Below the pieces are notes generated by a model. It did not search any database. It was not told where the DNA came from and saw only the letters and a list, made by a program, of their open reading frames with translations. The translations under genes were made by a program, and so were the position numbers. From Mitsuokella sp. oral taxon 131 str. W9106 (GTDB lineage Bacteria > Bacillota > Negativicutes > Selenomonadales > Selenomonadaceae): a stretch of 64,000 nucleotides of DNA. Positions 8,002-17,026 of this stretch are shown one piece after another; the first letter of the stretch is position 1, and each line of letters starts with the position of its first letter. The stretch spans positions 1 through 64,000 of the forward strand of contig NZ_KI273052.1 in assembly GCF_000469545.1 (NCBI RefSeq), given 5' to 3'.

Positions 8002-9388
8002 TCGGAAACTGCGAAAACAGATCTTGCAGGCGGCATCTGCCTGCATGGCGCTCTTTGGCGTGCTCGCGCTTTACATCGTTTACCTCACGACCTGGGCAGC
8101 GGAGGATCTTTCGTCGAACCCGCTCAATATGCGGAGCGCGGCGGCGCGCGCCGATATATGGCGAGGCACGATATACGATGCGTCTGGTACCGTCCTTGCT
8201 GAGACGGCGGATGACGGCACGCGTCGCTACCCGTTCGGCAAGATGATGGCTGCGGTGACGGGCTACAACGGAGAGAATATCGGCAGTACGGGCGTTGAGG
8301 GGCACGCGAACCGCGCGCTCTTGGGCCTCACGGACGACATGCAGCGCATGGGTCCTTTGGCGCAGCTTTTGCAGACGGGCCGCGGCAACGATGTAAGGCT
8401 CACCGTTGATGCGAACGCGCAGAAAGCGGCGTACGAAGGGCTTGCTGGCAGGCGCGGCGCCGTCGTCGTGCTCGATGCGGAGACGGGCGCGGTGCTCGCA
8501 ATGGTGAGCACGCCTGCCTACGATCCGAACGACATCGAAACGAACTGGAAGGTGCTCTCAAAGCAGGCGGACGGTGCATTGCTCAATCGATGCGTTCAAG
8601 GTCTGTACCCGCCGGGATCGACGATCAAGCCGATGATCGCGGATGCTGCTCTCACCGAGGGGGCGACGGACGAGAAGGAAGTTTTCGACTGCACGGGCAC
8701 GCTCGATGTGGGAGGCGGGCATACGATCGGCGAGAGCCATGGCGAGGTGCACGGGAAAGTCACCCTGCGCGACGCGGTGACGGAGTCGTGCAACGTGACA
8801 TTCGGCACGCTCGGCATGCGCCTCGGCGATGCAAAGCTCAAGAAAGCGTATGAGCGTTTCGGCTTTGCTGAGGGAATTGGTGAGGATATCGTCATGGAGC
8901 AGTCGCATCTGCCGGATTTCGGCAAGCTGTCGAATGGAGATCAGGCACAGGTCGCGATCGGGCAGGGTACGCTTCTCGTCACGCCGATGCACATGGCATT
9001 GCTCGCTGACGCATTCGCAAACGGTGGCCGCATCATGAAGCCGTATCTCGTGCAGCAGGTCGTGTCGCCAAACGGCATGGTCGTATCCGAGACACAGCCT
9101 TCCGTTTGGCGCACGGCGACGTCGCCTGAGATGGCAGCAATCATCGACAGCTACATGGAACGCGTCGTAGAGAAGGGGACGGGGCGCGCAGCGCACGTCT
9201 TCGGCGTGCGCGTGACGGGCAAGACGGGCACTGCGGAAAATCCGGCAGGCGCGGATCACGCCTGGTTTATCGGCTCTGCCGATCTGCCAAAGCGCAAAAT
9301 CGTTTTTGCCGTTTTGGTAGAGAACGGCGGTGGGGGCGGCACAGAGGCTGCGCCGATTGCGCGAAGGATAATTGAAAGCCTTGCATGA
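7994..9388 (+). CDS. pbpA: class B penicillin-binding protein (PbpA-like transpeptidase)
   Basis: A 464-residue monofunctional D,D-transpeptidase with a single N-terminal membrane anchor (about 11-32). Active-site motifs are complete: S209-T-I-K212, S265-C-N267 and K410-T-G412. The short N-terminal region before the transpeptidase domain matches the compact PbpA type found beside SEDS genes rather than full-length FtsI. It partners the FtsW/RodA protein encoded immediately upstream, with which it overlaps. The downstream kinase gene follows after 19 nt. Confidence 0.93.
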   Translation: MADRKLRKQILQAASACMALFGVLALYIVYLTTWAAEDLSSNPLNMRSAAARADIWRGTIYDASGTVLAETADDGTRRYPFGKMMAAVTGYNGENIGSTGVEGHANRALLGLTDDMQRMGPLAQLLQTGRGNDVRLTVDANAQKAAYEGLAGRRGAVVVLDAETGAVLAMVSTPAYDPNDIETNWKVLSKQADGALLNRCVQGLYPPGSTIKPMIADAALTEGATDEKEVFDCTGTLDVGGGHTIGESHGEVHGKVTLRDAVTESCNVTFGTLGMRLGDAKLKKAYERFGFAEGIGEDIVMEQSHLPDFGKLSNGDQAQVAIGQGTLLVTPMHMALLADAFANGGRIMKPYLVQQVVSPNGMVVSETQPSVWRTATSPEMAAIIDSYMERVVEKGTGRAAHVFGVRVTGKTGTAENPAGADHAWFIGSADLPKRKIVFAVLVENGGGGGTEAAPIARRIIESLA

Positions 9389-9407
9389 AACAGTGGGGGG
9401 AACTGAT

Positions 9408-11174
9408 ATGATAGAGCGTGTCTTAGATGGGCGCTACAAGCTGCAGGAGCAGATTGGCGGCGGCGGCATGGCCGATGTCTACAAGGCGGAGGATATGCTC
9501 CTGCACCGCCCCGTTGCAGTCAAGATCCTGCATGAGCAATTCAAGCAGGATCGGGAGTTCATCGAAAAATTCCAGCGCGAGGCACAAGCCGCGGCGCGCC
9601 TTTCGCATCCGAACATCGTCAATATTTACGATGTCGGCATCGCGGACGGCGACCACTATATCGTCATGGAGTACGTGCCGGGACGCACGCTGAAGGACAA
9701 AATCCGGCAGGAAGGGCATTTAGAGCCGCGCGAGGCGTTGAAGGTTGCGCGAGAGATTGCCGAGGCCCTTGCCCATGCACATGCGAATAACCTCGTGCAC
9801 TGTGATATCAAGCCGCACAACATCCTGATGATGGCAGACGGACATGTGAAAGTCGCGGACTTCGGCATCGCGCGCGCCGTTACGGAATCGACGATGACGT
9901 ACAGCGGCAACGTAGTCGGCTCCGTGCATTACTTCTCGCCGGAACAGGCGAAGGGAACGATGATCACGCCCAAGTCCGACGTTTACTCTCTCGGCGTTGT
10001 GCTCTACGAGATGCTGACGGGAAAGCTTCCGTTTACGGGAGAGACGCCTGTGAGCATTGCGATGAAGCACCTGCAGGACGATCCCGTTCCCGTACGTCAG
10101 CTCGATCCCGCGATACCGCCCGTGGTGGAGGCGATCGTCACGCGCGCGATGAGCAAGGATCCCGCTGCACGTCCTTCGAGCTCGGAGTTCGTGCAGGACG
10201 TGCAGCAGGCGGAACGCATGTTGCTCGCAGGAGATGCCTCGCTTGAGGCGCAGGAAGAAGATCCCTATGCGACGCGCGTCATGCCGCGTGTTCAGGAACC
10301 GCTGCTGTCACGACGCGGGGCACGCGAAAAAGATCCGTATTACGAGGAGGAGACGGCGCACGACCGCTCCGTATTCAAGTCGAAGAAGTTTATCGCAGGC
10401 CTCGTATTTATCCTCATGCTGGGCTTCTTTGTCGGCGCGTTCATGAGCTATGGCAAGTTTTGGAGCGCGGCGGAAATCGAGGTTCCGAATGTGGTCGGCA
10501 AGCAGATGACGCTTGCCCGCCAGATATTGGAAGACAAGAAGCTGCGCGTCAATGTCGCGGAGACGTACGACGCGGACGTCCCCGCTGGCGAAGTCGTGTC
10601 GCAAACGCCGGAAGCCGGTTCGCGCGTCAAGGAGGAGCGCCTCGTCACGATCTACGTCAGCAAGGGCGGTGAGGAGCTTGAAATGCCGGACGTGCAAGGC
10701 CTCTCAAAGCGAGATGCCGAAGCGAAACTGCAAAAGATGGGATTGAAGCTTGCCTCTGTCTACGAGAAGTATTCGGATGAGCCGGCCGGCACGGTCATTG
10801 GGCAAGATCCGCGTGCGGGAGCCAAGCTCAAGAAAGGACAGAGCGTCGATATTACGATCAGCAAGGGCAAGGAGAGCAAGAAGGTGCGCGTGCCGAATGT
10901 CACGGGCGGAACGCTTGAGGCAGCGGAAGCGAGCATCAAGGCAAACGGGCTTACGGTCGGCTCGATCACGAAGAAGGCAAGCCGCCAAACTTCGGGTACG
11001 ATCATAAGCCAGTCGCCGTCAGGCGGTGAGGCAGAGGAAGGCGCGAGCGTCGATCTCGTCGTCGCTGAGGAAGAAAAAGCTGGAAGCAGCAAGGGCGGCA
11101 AGAAAGATCCTGCCAAGACGCAGCCCGATGAAAGGGTGCCGGTACGGCAGGGGGATGCCGCAAAGAGCCGATAA
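9408..11174 (+). CDS. pknB: PASTA-domain Ser/Thr protein kinase
   Basis: A 588-residue receptor-like kinase: cytoplasmic kinase domain (about 1-275) with the glycine loop GGGGMADVY, K39, and DFG at 151-153; juxtamembrane linker; one membrane helix (about 325-347); three extracellular PASTA repeats (about 357-422, 423-490, 494-560) that bind peptidoglycan fragments or lipid II. The catalytic loop reads H131-C132-D133 rather than HRD, so the arginine is missing while the catalytic Asp is kept. The Lys/Ser-rich tail is low complexity. ATG 9408 is chosen because the protein should begin just before the kinase fold; a TTG 36 nt upstream is possible. Confidence 0.95.
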   Translation: MIERVLDGRYKLQEQIGGGGMADVYKAEDMLLHRPVAVKILHEQFKQDREFIEKFQREAQAAARLSHPNIVNIYDVGIADGDHYIVMEYVPGRTLKDKIRQEGHLEPREALKVAREIAEALAHAHANNLVHCDIKPHNILMMADGHVKVADFGIARAVTESTMTYSGNVVGSVHYFSPEQAKGTMITPKSDVYSLGVVLYEMLTGKLPFTGETPVSIAMKHLQDDPVPVRQLDPAIPPVVEAIVTRAMSKDPAARPSSSEFVQDVQQAERMLLAGDASLEAQEEDPYATRVMPRVQEPLLSRRGAREKDPYYEEETAHDRSVFKSKKFIAGLVFILMLGFFVGAFMSYGKFWSAAEIEVPNVVGKQMTLARQILEDKKLRVNVAETYDADVPAGEVVSQTPEAGSRVKEERLVTIYVSKGGEELEMPDVQGLSKRDAEAKLQKMGLKLASVYEKYSDEPAGTVIGQDPRAGAKLKKGQSVDITISKGKESKKVRVPNVTGGTLEAAEASIKANGLTVGSITKKASRQTSGTIISQSPSGGEAEEGASVDLVVAEEEKAGSSKGGKKDPAKTQPDERVPVRQGDAAKSR

Positions 11175-11195
11175 AACAGGAAATGAGGAGGGGTT

Positions 11196-12095
11196 ATGCG
11201 ACAAGGCCGAGTCCGAAAGGCATACAACAGCTTTTTCTACGTGGATACTGGTGCAGAAGAACTTGTGAGCTGCAAGCTGCGCGGACGGTTCAAGAAGAGC
11301 CGTAAAGAATGCTGCGTTGTGCCGGGGGATTGCGTTCGCATCGAGCTTCTGCCCGATAAAACGGGAGTCATTGAGGAAGTCCTGCCGCGCGAGACGCTCC
11401 TGCGCCGCCCTGCTGTTGCCAATGTCACGCAGGTCGTGCTGACTTTCGCGGCGGCGCAGCCGGACCTGCACCTGCTTCTCGTAAACCGTTTTCTCGTTCT
11501 CGCAGAATGGTCGTGTATTCCCAAGGTGCGCATTTGCATCAATAAGATCGATCTTGCCAGAGAGAATGCCGACACACTTTTAGCGGACTATGAGCGCATC
11601 GGCTACTCCGTTCTGCACACCTCTGCGCAGGAGGGCGTAGGGGTCGATGCGCTTCGCGAAGCGCTGGCAGGGGAAGTCACGGTCTTTGCCGGTCCATCTG
11701 GCGTCGGCAAATCCTCGCTCTTGAATGCTGCCGTGCCCGGCCTTTCGCTCAAGGCGGGAGCCGTCAGCGAGAAAATCAAGCGCGGGCGTCATACGACGCG
11801 CGTTGCCGAACTCATTCCATGCGGAGCGGGATACCTCGTGGATACGCCGGGATTCAGCGCGATGGAGCTCGAAGGGCTTGAACTCGCAAAGCTTGCGGCG
11901 TGCTTTCCTGAGTTTCGCCCGTACCTAGGTGCATGCCGCTTTGCGCCGTGCAGCCATACGCATGAGCCGGACTGCGCCGTCAAGGCGGCAGCAGAGAAAG
12001 GTGAGATTTTGTCAGAGCGTTATGACGCGTATCGGACGATTTATCAGGAAATCGAAGAGGGGCAGAAGCTCCTTAGAAGGAAGGCATATAAATGA
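11196..12095 (+). CDS. rsgA: ribosome small-subunit-dependent GTPase A
   Basis: A late 30S assembly factor. The 299-residue protein has an N-terminal OB-fold (about 1-75), a circularly permuted GTPase (the NKID motif G4 comes before P-loop GPSGVGKSS at 166-174 and DTPGF), and a C-terminal zinc finger with the CxxxxxCxH pattern (CRFAPCSHTHEPDC). The ATG follows GAGGAGGGG. Neighbouring pknB is on one side and rpe overlaps by 4 nt on the other, the same order found in many Firmicutes. Confidence 0.95.
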   Translation: MRQGRVRKAYNSFFYVDTGAEELVSCKLRGRFKKSRKECCVVPGDCVRIELLPDKTGVIEEVLPRETLLRRPAVANVTQVVLTFAAAQPDLHLLLVNRFLVLAEWSCIPKVRICINKIDLARENADTLLADYERIGYSVLHTSAQEGVGVDALREALAGEVTVFAGPSGVGKSSLLNAAVPGLSLKAGAVSEKIKRGRHTTRVAELIPCGAGYLVDTPGFSAMELEGLELAKLAACFPEFRPYLGACRFAPCSHTHEPDCAVKAAAEKGEILSERYDAYRTIYQEIEEGQKLLRRKAYK

Positions 12096-12736
12096 CGAAG
12101 ATAGCACCATCGATTCTTTCCGCTGATTTTTCACATCTTGCGGATGAGGTGAAACGCGTGACCGATGCGGGCGCGGATTACGTTCACATCGATGTTATGG
12201 ACGGCACGTTCGTGCCCGATATCACGATTGGATCGCCCGTCGTCAAAAGCCTTAGAAAGACGTCGGATGCCGTCTTTGACGTGCATCTCATGGTTGAGCA
12301 TCCTGAGACACAGGTCGAGTCGTTTGCTGAAGCGGGCGCAGATATCCTTACATTCCACGCCGAGGCGGTGCGCCACAGCCACCGCATCGTACAGCAGATC
12401 AAGGCGTCAGGCTGCAAGGCGGGCATTGCGCTCAACCCAGGAACGAGCCTTGCGATGATCGAGGAACTCCTCCAAGATCTCGATATGGTGCTCATCATGA
12501 CGGTCAATCCCGGCTTTGGCGGGCAGCGTTTTATCGAGTCCCAGCTCGACAAGATCCACATGCTCTTCCATACGATCAAAGAGATGGGATTTGACTGCGA
12601 CATCGAGGTCGACGGCGGCATCAATGCGAAGACGAGCGAGCGCGTCCGCGATGCAGGCGCGAATATCCTCGTCGCGGGATCTGCCATTTACGGCGCGGAC
12701 GATGTAAAGGCGGCAATCGCAGCGATTCGCGGCTGA
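12092..12736 (+). CDS. rpe: ribulose-phosphate 3-epimerase
   Basis: Interconverts ribulose-5-P and xylulose-5-P in the pentose phosphate pathway. This is a TIM barrel of 214 residues with the APSILSADF start, HIDVMDGTFVPD, the HLMVEHPE strand and NPGFGGQ near the C-terminal phosphate site; metal-binding His and Asp residues are in place. It starts in the rsgA stop (ATGA). An 18-nt gap separates it from queC. Confidence 0.96.
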   Translation: MTKIAPSILSADFSHLADEVKRVTDAGADYVHIDVMDGTFVPDITIGSPVVKSLRKTSDAVFDVHLMVEHPETQVESFAEAGADILTFHAEAVRHSHRIVQQIKASGCKAGIALNPGTSLAMIEELLQDLDMVLIMTVNPGFGGQRFIESQLDKIHMLFHTIKEMGFDCDIEVDGGINAKTSERVRDAGANILVAGSAIYGADDVKAAIAAIRG

Positions 12737-12754
12737 CGGAAAGGGGAAAATCAT

Positions 12755-13438
12755 ATGGAAAAGGCGGTCGTGCTGCTATCGGGCGGACTCGATAGCTGCA
12801 CTTGCATGGCAGTTGCGAAGAGCAAAGGATATGCGCTGTACCCGATTAGCTTCAACTATCATCAGCGCCATGGCATTGAGCTTGAAGGCGCAAAGAAAAT
12901 TGCGGATTTCTACGGCGTGGAAAAGCATCTCATCATCGAGACGAATATGGAGGCGATCGGCGGATCGGCTCTCACGGACAGCCGTATCAAAGTGCCCGAC
13001 GGCGATGTCGGGCGCGGTGATGTGCCGCCGACGTACGTGCCTGCGCGCAACCTCATTTTCCTCTCGTATGCCGTCGGCTATGCGGAGGTGCTCGGTGCGA
13101 GCCATGTCTACATCGGCGTGAACTCGGTTGATTACTCCGGCTATCCGGACTGCCGGCCGGCGTTTATCGAGAAGTTTCAGGCGCTTTCGGATTACGCGAC
13201 GACGGCAACGGCGGTCAAGGGCAGGAAGATCACCGTTGAGACGCCGCTTCAGAATCGCTCCAAGAAGGATATCGTGCTGCTCGCGACGAAGCTCGGTGCG
13301 CCGCTGCAGTTCACGCATAGCTGCTATCGCGGCGGGGAAAAGGCATGCGGCGTTTGCGATAGCTGCAAGCTGCGCCTGCGGGGATTCGGAGAGGCGGGCG
13401 TCAAAGACCCGATTGCCTATGAAACGAGGGAAGCATGA
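12755..13438 (+). CDS. queC: 7-cyano-7-deazaguanine (preQ0) synthase
   Basis: ATP-dependent conversion of carboxydeazaguanine to preQ0 in queuosine biosynthesis. The 227-residue protein has the PP-loop SGGLDS at 9-14 and a C-terminal zinc site of four cysteines (C190, C198, C201, C204). It overlaps folE2 by 4 nt, tying the first step of the deazapurine pathway (GTP to dihydroneopterin triphosphate) to a later one. queD and queE are not in this window. Confidence 0.96.
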   Translation: MEKAVVLLSGGLDSCTCMAVAKSKGYALYPISFNYHQRHGIELEGAKKIADFYGVEKHLIIETNMEAIGGSALTDSRIKVPDGDVGRGDVPPTYVPARNLIFLSYAVGYAEVLGASHVYIGVNSVDYSGYPDCRPAFIEKFQALSDYATTATAVKGRKITVETPLQNRSKKDIVLLATKLGAPLQFTHSCYRGGEKACGVCDSCKLRLRGFGEAGVKDPIAYETREA

Positions 13439-14238
13439 TGGAAGACGTGCAGAGCCAGTGCGATGTGCGTGGCATAGCGATACAGTGCGTCGGTGTGAGC
13501 GATGTGCACTTGCCATTCCTCATCAAGACGAAGGACGGTGGTTTTCAGCAGGTGCTCGCCCGCATTCGATTCACGGTCGCATTGCCACAGGAATACAAGG
13601 GAACACACATGAGCCGCTTCCTCGAGATCCTCATGCCTTGGAGCGAAAAGCCGCTTGCGGAGCATGAGATGGAGGCGATGCTGGAGGAGGCGCTCGCACG
13701 TCTTAGCGCACAGTCGGCTGAGGTCGAACTGCGTTTCAAGTATTTTATCGGGAAGAAGGCGCCCGTAAGCAGACGTGAATCCTTGCTCGATTTGGGCTGT
13801 ACGTTTCGCGGCAAGAAACGGGTCGGCGCTCCCATGGAATTTACACTTGGCGTCGATGTTCCCTTTACTTCGCTTTGCCCGTGCAGCAAAGCGATCTCGC
13901 GCTACGGAGCGCATAACCAGCGCTCGATCTGCCGCGTCGCCGTGCGCTTTCATGAAGGCAAGCCGTGTATCTTCATCGAGGATCTCGCGGCGCTCGTCGA
14001 GGCACAGGGTTCTGCGCCCATTTATCCACTCCTGAAACGCGAAGATGAAAAATTTGTAACGGAGCACGCCTACGAAAATCCGAAATTCGTTGAGGATATT
14101 CTCCGCGATACAGTGCTCGCACTGCGCTCACTCGAAGGAATTTCCTATTTTTTTGTCGAATGTGAGAACGATGAGTCCATTCATAATCATAACGCGTTTG
14201 CCGCACATGAAGAAACGGTTCCGGCAGGGAACCGCTGA
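13435..14238 (+). CDS. folE2: GTP cyclohydrolase FolE2 (type IB)
   Basis: Produces 7,8-dihydroneopterin triphosphate from GTP, shared by folate and queuosine pathways. The signature SLCPCSK is visible, with C148 as the expected metal ligand, followed by YGAHNQRS. The 267-residue length is normal for FolE2. Position inside the queC overlap argues that here it feeds queuosine synthesis, which is inference from context. A second in-frame ATG follows immediately at 13438. FolE2 accepts metals other than zinc in several bacteria; no zinc-regulator site was recognised. Confidence 0.94.
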   Translation: MMEDVQSQCDVRGIAIQCVGVSDVHLPFLIKTKDGGFQQVLARIRFTVALPQEYKGTHMSRFLEILMPWSEKPLAEHEMEAMLEEALARLSAQSAEVELRFKYFIGKKAPVSRRESLLDLGCTFRGKKRVGAPMEFTLGVDVPFTSLCPCSKAISRYGAHNQRSICRVAVRFHEGKPCIFIEDLAALVEAQGSAPIYPLLKREDEKFVTEHAYENPKFVEDILRDTVLALRSLEGISYFFVECENDESIHNHNAFAAHEETVPAGNR

Positions 14239-14268
14239 ATTTCGGTCGAACGGCAGCATGGAGTTTTC

Positions 14269-15258
14269 ATGAATAAGATATACAAGCGGTTCGTCGTGCT
14301 GATCCTGCTCGTATCCGTCATATCGGGCGTCGTCATCTATACGACAGTCGATATCCATACGCTGCGGAATCTCGATCACTTTCAGCCGTGGTCGGTGGCG
14401 CTCGCCGTCTTTTCCGTGGGGCTTGGTCTTTTTTTCGATGGCAGCCGGCTCATGCACCTCGTTCGGATATCGCATGAGAAAATCACGCTCTATCAAGCGG
14501 TGCAGGTTATTTTCGGCAATTACTTTCTTGCGCTTCTGACGCCGGGCGCGACGGGCGGCGCAGTCGCGCAGCTCATGTTCCTGCGCCATGCAGGCGTGCC
14601 GACGGGAAAGGCGGCAGTGCTCGTCATCGTGCGCACGATCCTGTCGATCTTTTTCCTCATACTTTGCATGCCGTTTATCTTCCTGCATGATGCAGGAATC
14701 GTGCCCGGCGTCTCCAACGACGTGCTCATGGCGGTCACGGTGACGGCTTTTCTTGTCCTCATCCTGCTCGTCATCGGGGCGCGGCGCGGCTATCTCGACT
14801 ACATCGTCATTCGCCTGGCGAAGCGCATGAAAAATGAGCGTAGGCGCAAGGTTTTCGCGTTTTTCCGCGATACGAAGAGCGCCGTCGCGCTCCTGTCCTC
14901 CGCGCCACTTCAAATGCTCGTCGTATTTGCGGAATCGGGGCTGAATCTCCTCTGCATCTACGCGATCGTGCCATGCCTTTTGCTTGGGCTAGGCGTGACA
15001 GATATCGACTGGTACACGGTCATGGGGCGCATGATTTTCCTGAACATGCTGCTTTACTTCACTCCGACGCCGGGAGGCTCCGGCATCGCAGAGGGCGGCT
15101 TTGTCCTGCTCTTTTCTGAGACGGTTCCCGCAGGCACCGTCGGCATCATTGCCGTGAGCTGGCGGCTCATCGCGGAGTACATTCCGTTCTTGATTGGTTT
15201 TTACTACACGCTGACGGTGTTTGGACGCGATTTCCTTCATCGCCAGCTCGGAAAGTAG
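14269..15258 (+). CDS. flippase-like membrane protein (UPF0104/YbhN, lysyl-PG synthase TM-type)
   Basis: A 329-residue integral membrane protein with about eight hydrophobic segments. It shows the family motifs LTPGATGGAVAQ (about 86-97) and FTPTPGGSGIAEGG (about 264-277). Related domains occur in MprF, where they flip lysyl-phosphatidylglycerol; stand-alone members have no agreed substrate. No synthase domain is attached. It lies 30 nt after folE2 and 8 nt before cbiD, so it is co-transcribed with cofactor genes, but nothing in the sequence links it to them functionally. Confidence 0.85.
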   Translation: MNKIYKRFVVLILLVSVISGVVIYTTVDIHTLRNLDHFQPWSVALAVFSVGLGLFFDGSRLMHLVRISHEKITLYQAVQVIFGNYFLALLTPGATGGAVAQLMFLRHAGVPTGKAAVLVIVRTILSIFFLILCMPFIFLHDAGIVPGVSNDVLMAVTVTAFLVLILLVIGARRGYLDYIVIRLAKRMKNERRRKVFAFFRDTKSAVALLSSAPLQMLVVFAESGLNLLCIYAIVPCLLLGLGVTDIDWYTVMGRMIFLNMLLYFTPTPGGSGIAEGGFVLLFSETVPAGTVGIIAVSWRLIAEYIPFLIGFYYTLTVFGRDFLHRQLGK

Positions 15259-15266
15259 GGAGTGCT

Positions 15267-16397
15267 ATGGAAACGGAATCGATGCGGTCAGGCTATACGA
15301 CGGGGGCGTGCGCGGCGGCAGGCGTCCGTGCGGCGCTCCTCTTCGAGTCGGGCGAACCGTGGCAGGAGGTCATGCTTCTCGCACTCGACGGGACACCGCT
15401 TCATATTCCTGTCAAGGCGGTCTGGCGAACGGCGGGGGGCATTACGGCGGAGGTCGTGAAGTTTTCAGGCGACGACCCGGACATCACGGATGGCGTTTCC
15501 GTATACACGACGATTCGCCATCTTGCTGCTGGGGATGGCATCGTGTTTCGCGCAGGTGAGGGAATCGGGCACGTGACGAAGCGGGGGCTTTCGGTTCCCG
15601 TCGGCGAGCCTGCCATCAATCCAGGACCGCGCAGGCTCATCGGCAAGGTGGTCGAGGATATGCTCGGCGCGGACGCCGCACTGGAGGTCACGATTTCGAT
15701 TCCGGCAGGCGTGAAGCTCGCAAAACAAACCCTCAATCCCATCCTCGGCGTCGAAGGCGGCATTTCCGTCATCGGCACGACGGGTGTCCTGCGCCCCATG
15801 AGCGAAGAAGGGTTCAAGAACTCGCTCGTGCCGCAGATCGACGTGGCAAAGGAAGCTGGTTTTTCGACGCTCGTTTTCGTGCCCGGCAAAATTGGAGAAC
15901 GCGTGGCGCTCCGCTACGGCCTTCCACGGGAGGCTATCGTCGAGACAAGCAATTTTATTGGATTTATGCTTGAGGCGGCAGAAAAGCGCGGCATTGCGCG
16001 CGTCCTCCTCTTTGGTCATATCGGCAAGCTCGCAAAAGTGGCGGCAGGCGTGTTCTACACGCATAACCGCATTGCTGACGCACGCCTTGAGACGATGGCG
16101 GCGTACGCGGCGGCAGAGGGACTTCCCGCAGGAGGCGTCAAGGAACTTCTCCATGCGAATACGACGGAAGATGCCCTGCTCGTCCTGCAGCGGGCAGGAC
16201 TGCAGGCACGCGTATGTGATATCCTTGCCGCGCGCGCGAGCGCCCGTGCGGAACGATATCTCTTTGGACGCATGAAGGTCGGAACGCTCATGGTGACATT
16301 AGCGGGCGAGCGTCTCGGCATGGATGAGACGGCACGGCATATCGGGGAGGATTTTGGATGGGACGAGCAGGAAATGAAGAAGGACAAAACCATGTGA
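15267..16397 (+). CDS. cbiD: cobalt-precorrin-5B C1-methyltransferase
   Basis: Methylates C1 of cobalt-precorrin-5B in the anaerobic (early cobalt) pathway. The 376-residue protein opens with the CbiD signature RSGYTTGACAAA and contains NPGPR and the HIGKLAKVAAG segment. It is the first gene of the cobalamin block. The preceding stop is only 8 nt away, so there is no room for a cobalamin riboswitch immediately upstream. Overlaps cbiE by 40 nt. Confidence 0.96.
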   Translation: METESMRSGYTTGACAAAGVRAALLFESGEPWQEVMLLALDGTPLHIPVKAVWRTAGGITAEVVKFSGDDPDITDGVSVYTTIRHLAAGDGIVFRAGEGIGHVTKRGLSVPVGEPAINPGPRRLIGKVVEDMLGADAALEVTISIPAGVKLAKQTLNPILGVEGGISVIGTTGVLRPMSEEGFKNSLVPQIDVAKEAGFSTLVFVPGKIGERVALRYGLPREAIVETSNFIGFMLEAAEKRGIARVLLFGHIGKLAKVAAGVFYTHNRIADARLETMAAYAAAEGLPAGGVKELLHANTTEDALLVLQRAGLQARVCDILAARASARAERYLFGRMKVGTLMVTLAGERLGMDETARHIGEDFGWDEQEMKKDKTM

Positions 16398-17026
16398 TCC
16401 GCGTCGTCGGCATCGGACCGGGCAATCCCGCCTACATTGTGCCGGCGGCAGCGGCGGCGATACGGGATGCTGGCGTTCTCGTTGGCGGCAGGCGTGCGCT
16501 CGCGCAGTTTGCGCGCGATGATGGACGGAAGCAGATGGCGATCACGCGTGACATCGATGGCGTGCTTGCATTTATTCGCGAATCGCTTGATTCGGAAGAC
16601 GTCGTCGTCATGGTATCGGGCGATCCCGGCTATTACTCGATGCTCGATGCGCTTAGGCGCACCTTTCCCACCGAACGCATCCGTGTCATACCAGGCATCA
16701 GCGCGATGCAGCTCGCGTTCTCGCGTATCGCGCTCCCGTGGCATGGGGCGCACCTTTTGAGTTTTCACGGACGTGTACCGGAGCGGGCGGCGTACGCTTA
16801 TGAAACGGGGCGCGTTCTCGGCATGCTCACCGATGCGAAGCACACTTCGCATACGATTCCCGCACTGCTCATGGAGGCGGGATGGAAACGGGATGCGCGG
16901 CTTTATGTCTGCGCGCGTCTCTCGTATGAGGACGAGCGGATCGTGCGGACGACGCTCGGAGAGGCGGCGAAGCTGGACGAAGTCGCAAGCGGGATCTTGA
17001 TCGTTACGGATGAGGAGGTGCGGTGA
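16358..17026 (+). CDS. cbiE: cobalt-precorrin-7 C5-methyltransferase
   Basis: Tetrapyrrole methylase (222 residues) that methylates C5. The N-terminal GIGPGNP and VSGDPGYYS motifs are the SAM-binding landmarks of the family. GGGGAGG 7 nt before ATG 16358 supports that start despite a 40-nt overlap with cbiD; GTG 16394, overlapping the cbiD stop, is an alternative that would remove 12 residues. It is separate from the CbiT domain here, whereas the aerobic CobL is a fusion of the two. Confidence 0.93.
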   Translation: MGRAGNEEGQNHVIRVVGIGPGNPAYIVPAAAAAIRDAGVLVGGRRALAQFARDDGRKQMAITRDIDGVLAFIRESLDSEDVVVMVSGDPGYYSMLDALRRTFPTERIRVIPGISAMQLAFSRIALPWHGAHLLSFHGRVPERAAYAYETGRVLGMLTDAKHTSHTIPALLMEAGWKRDARLYVCARLSYEDERIVRTTLGEAAKLDEVASGILIVTDEEVR

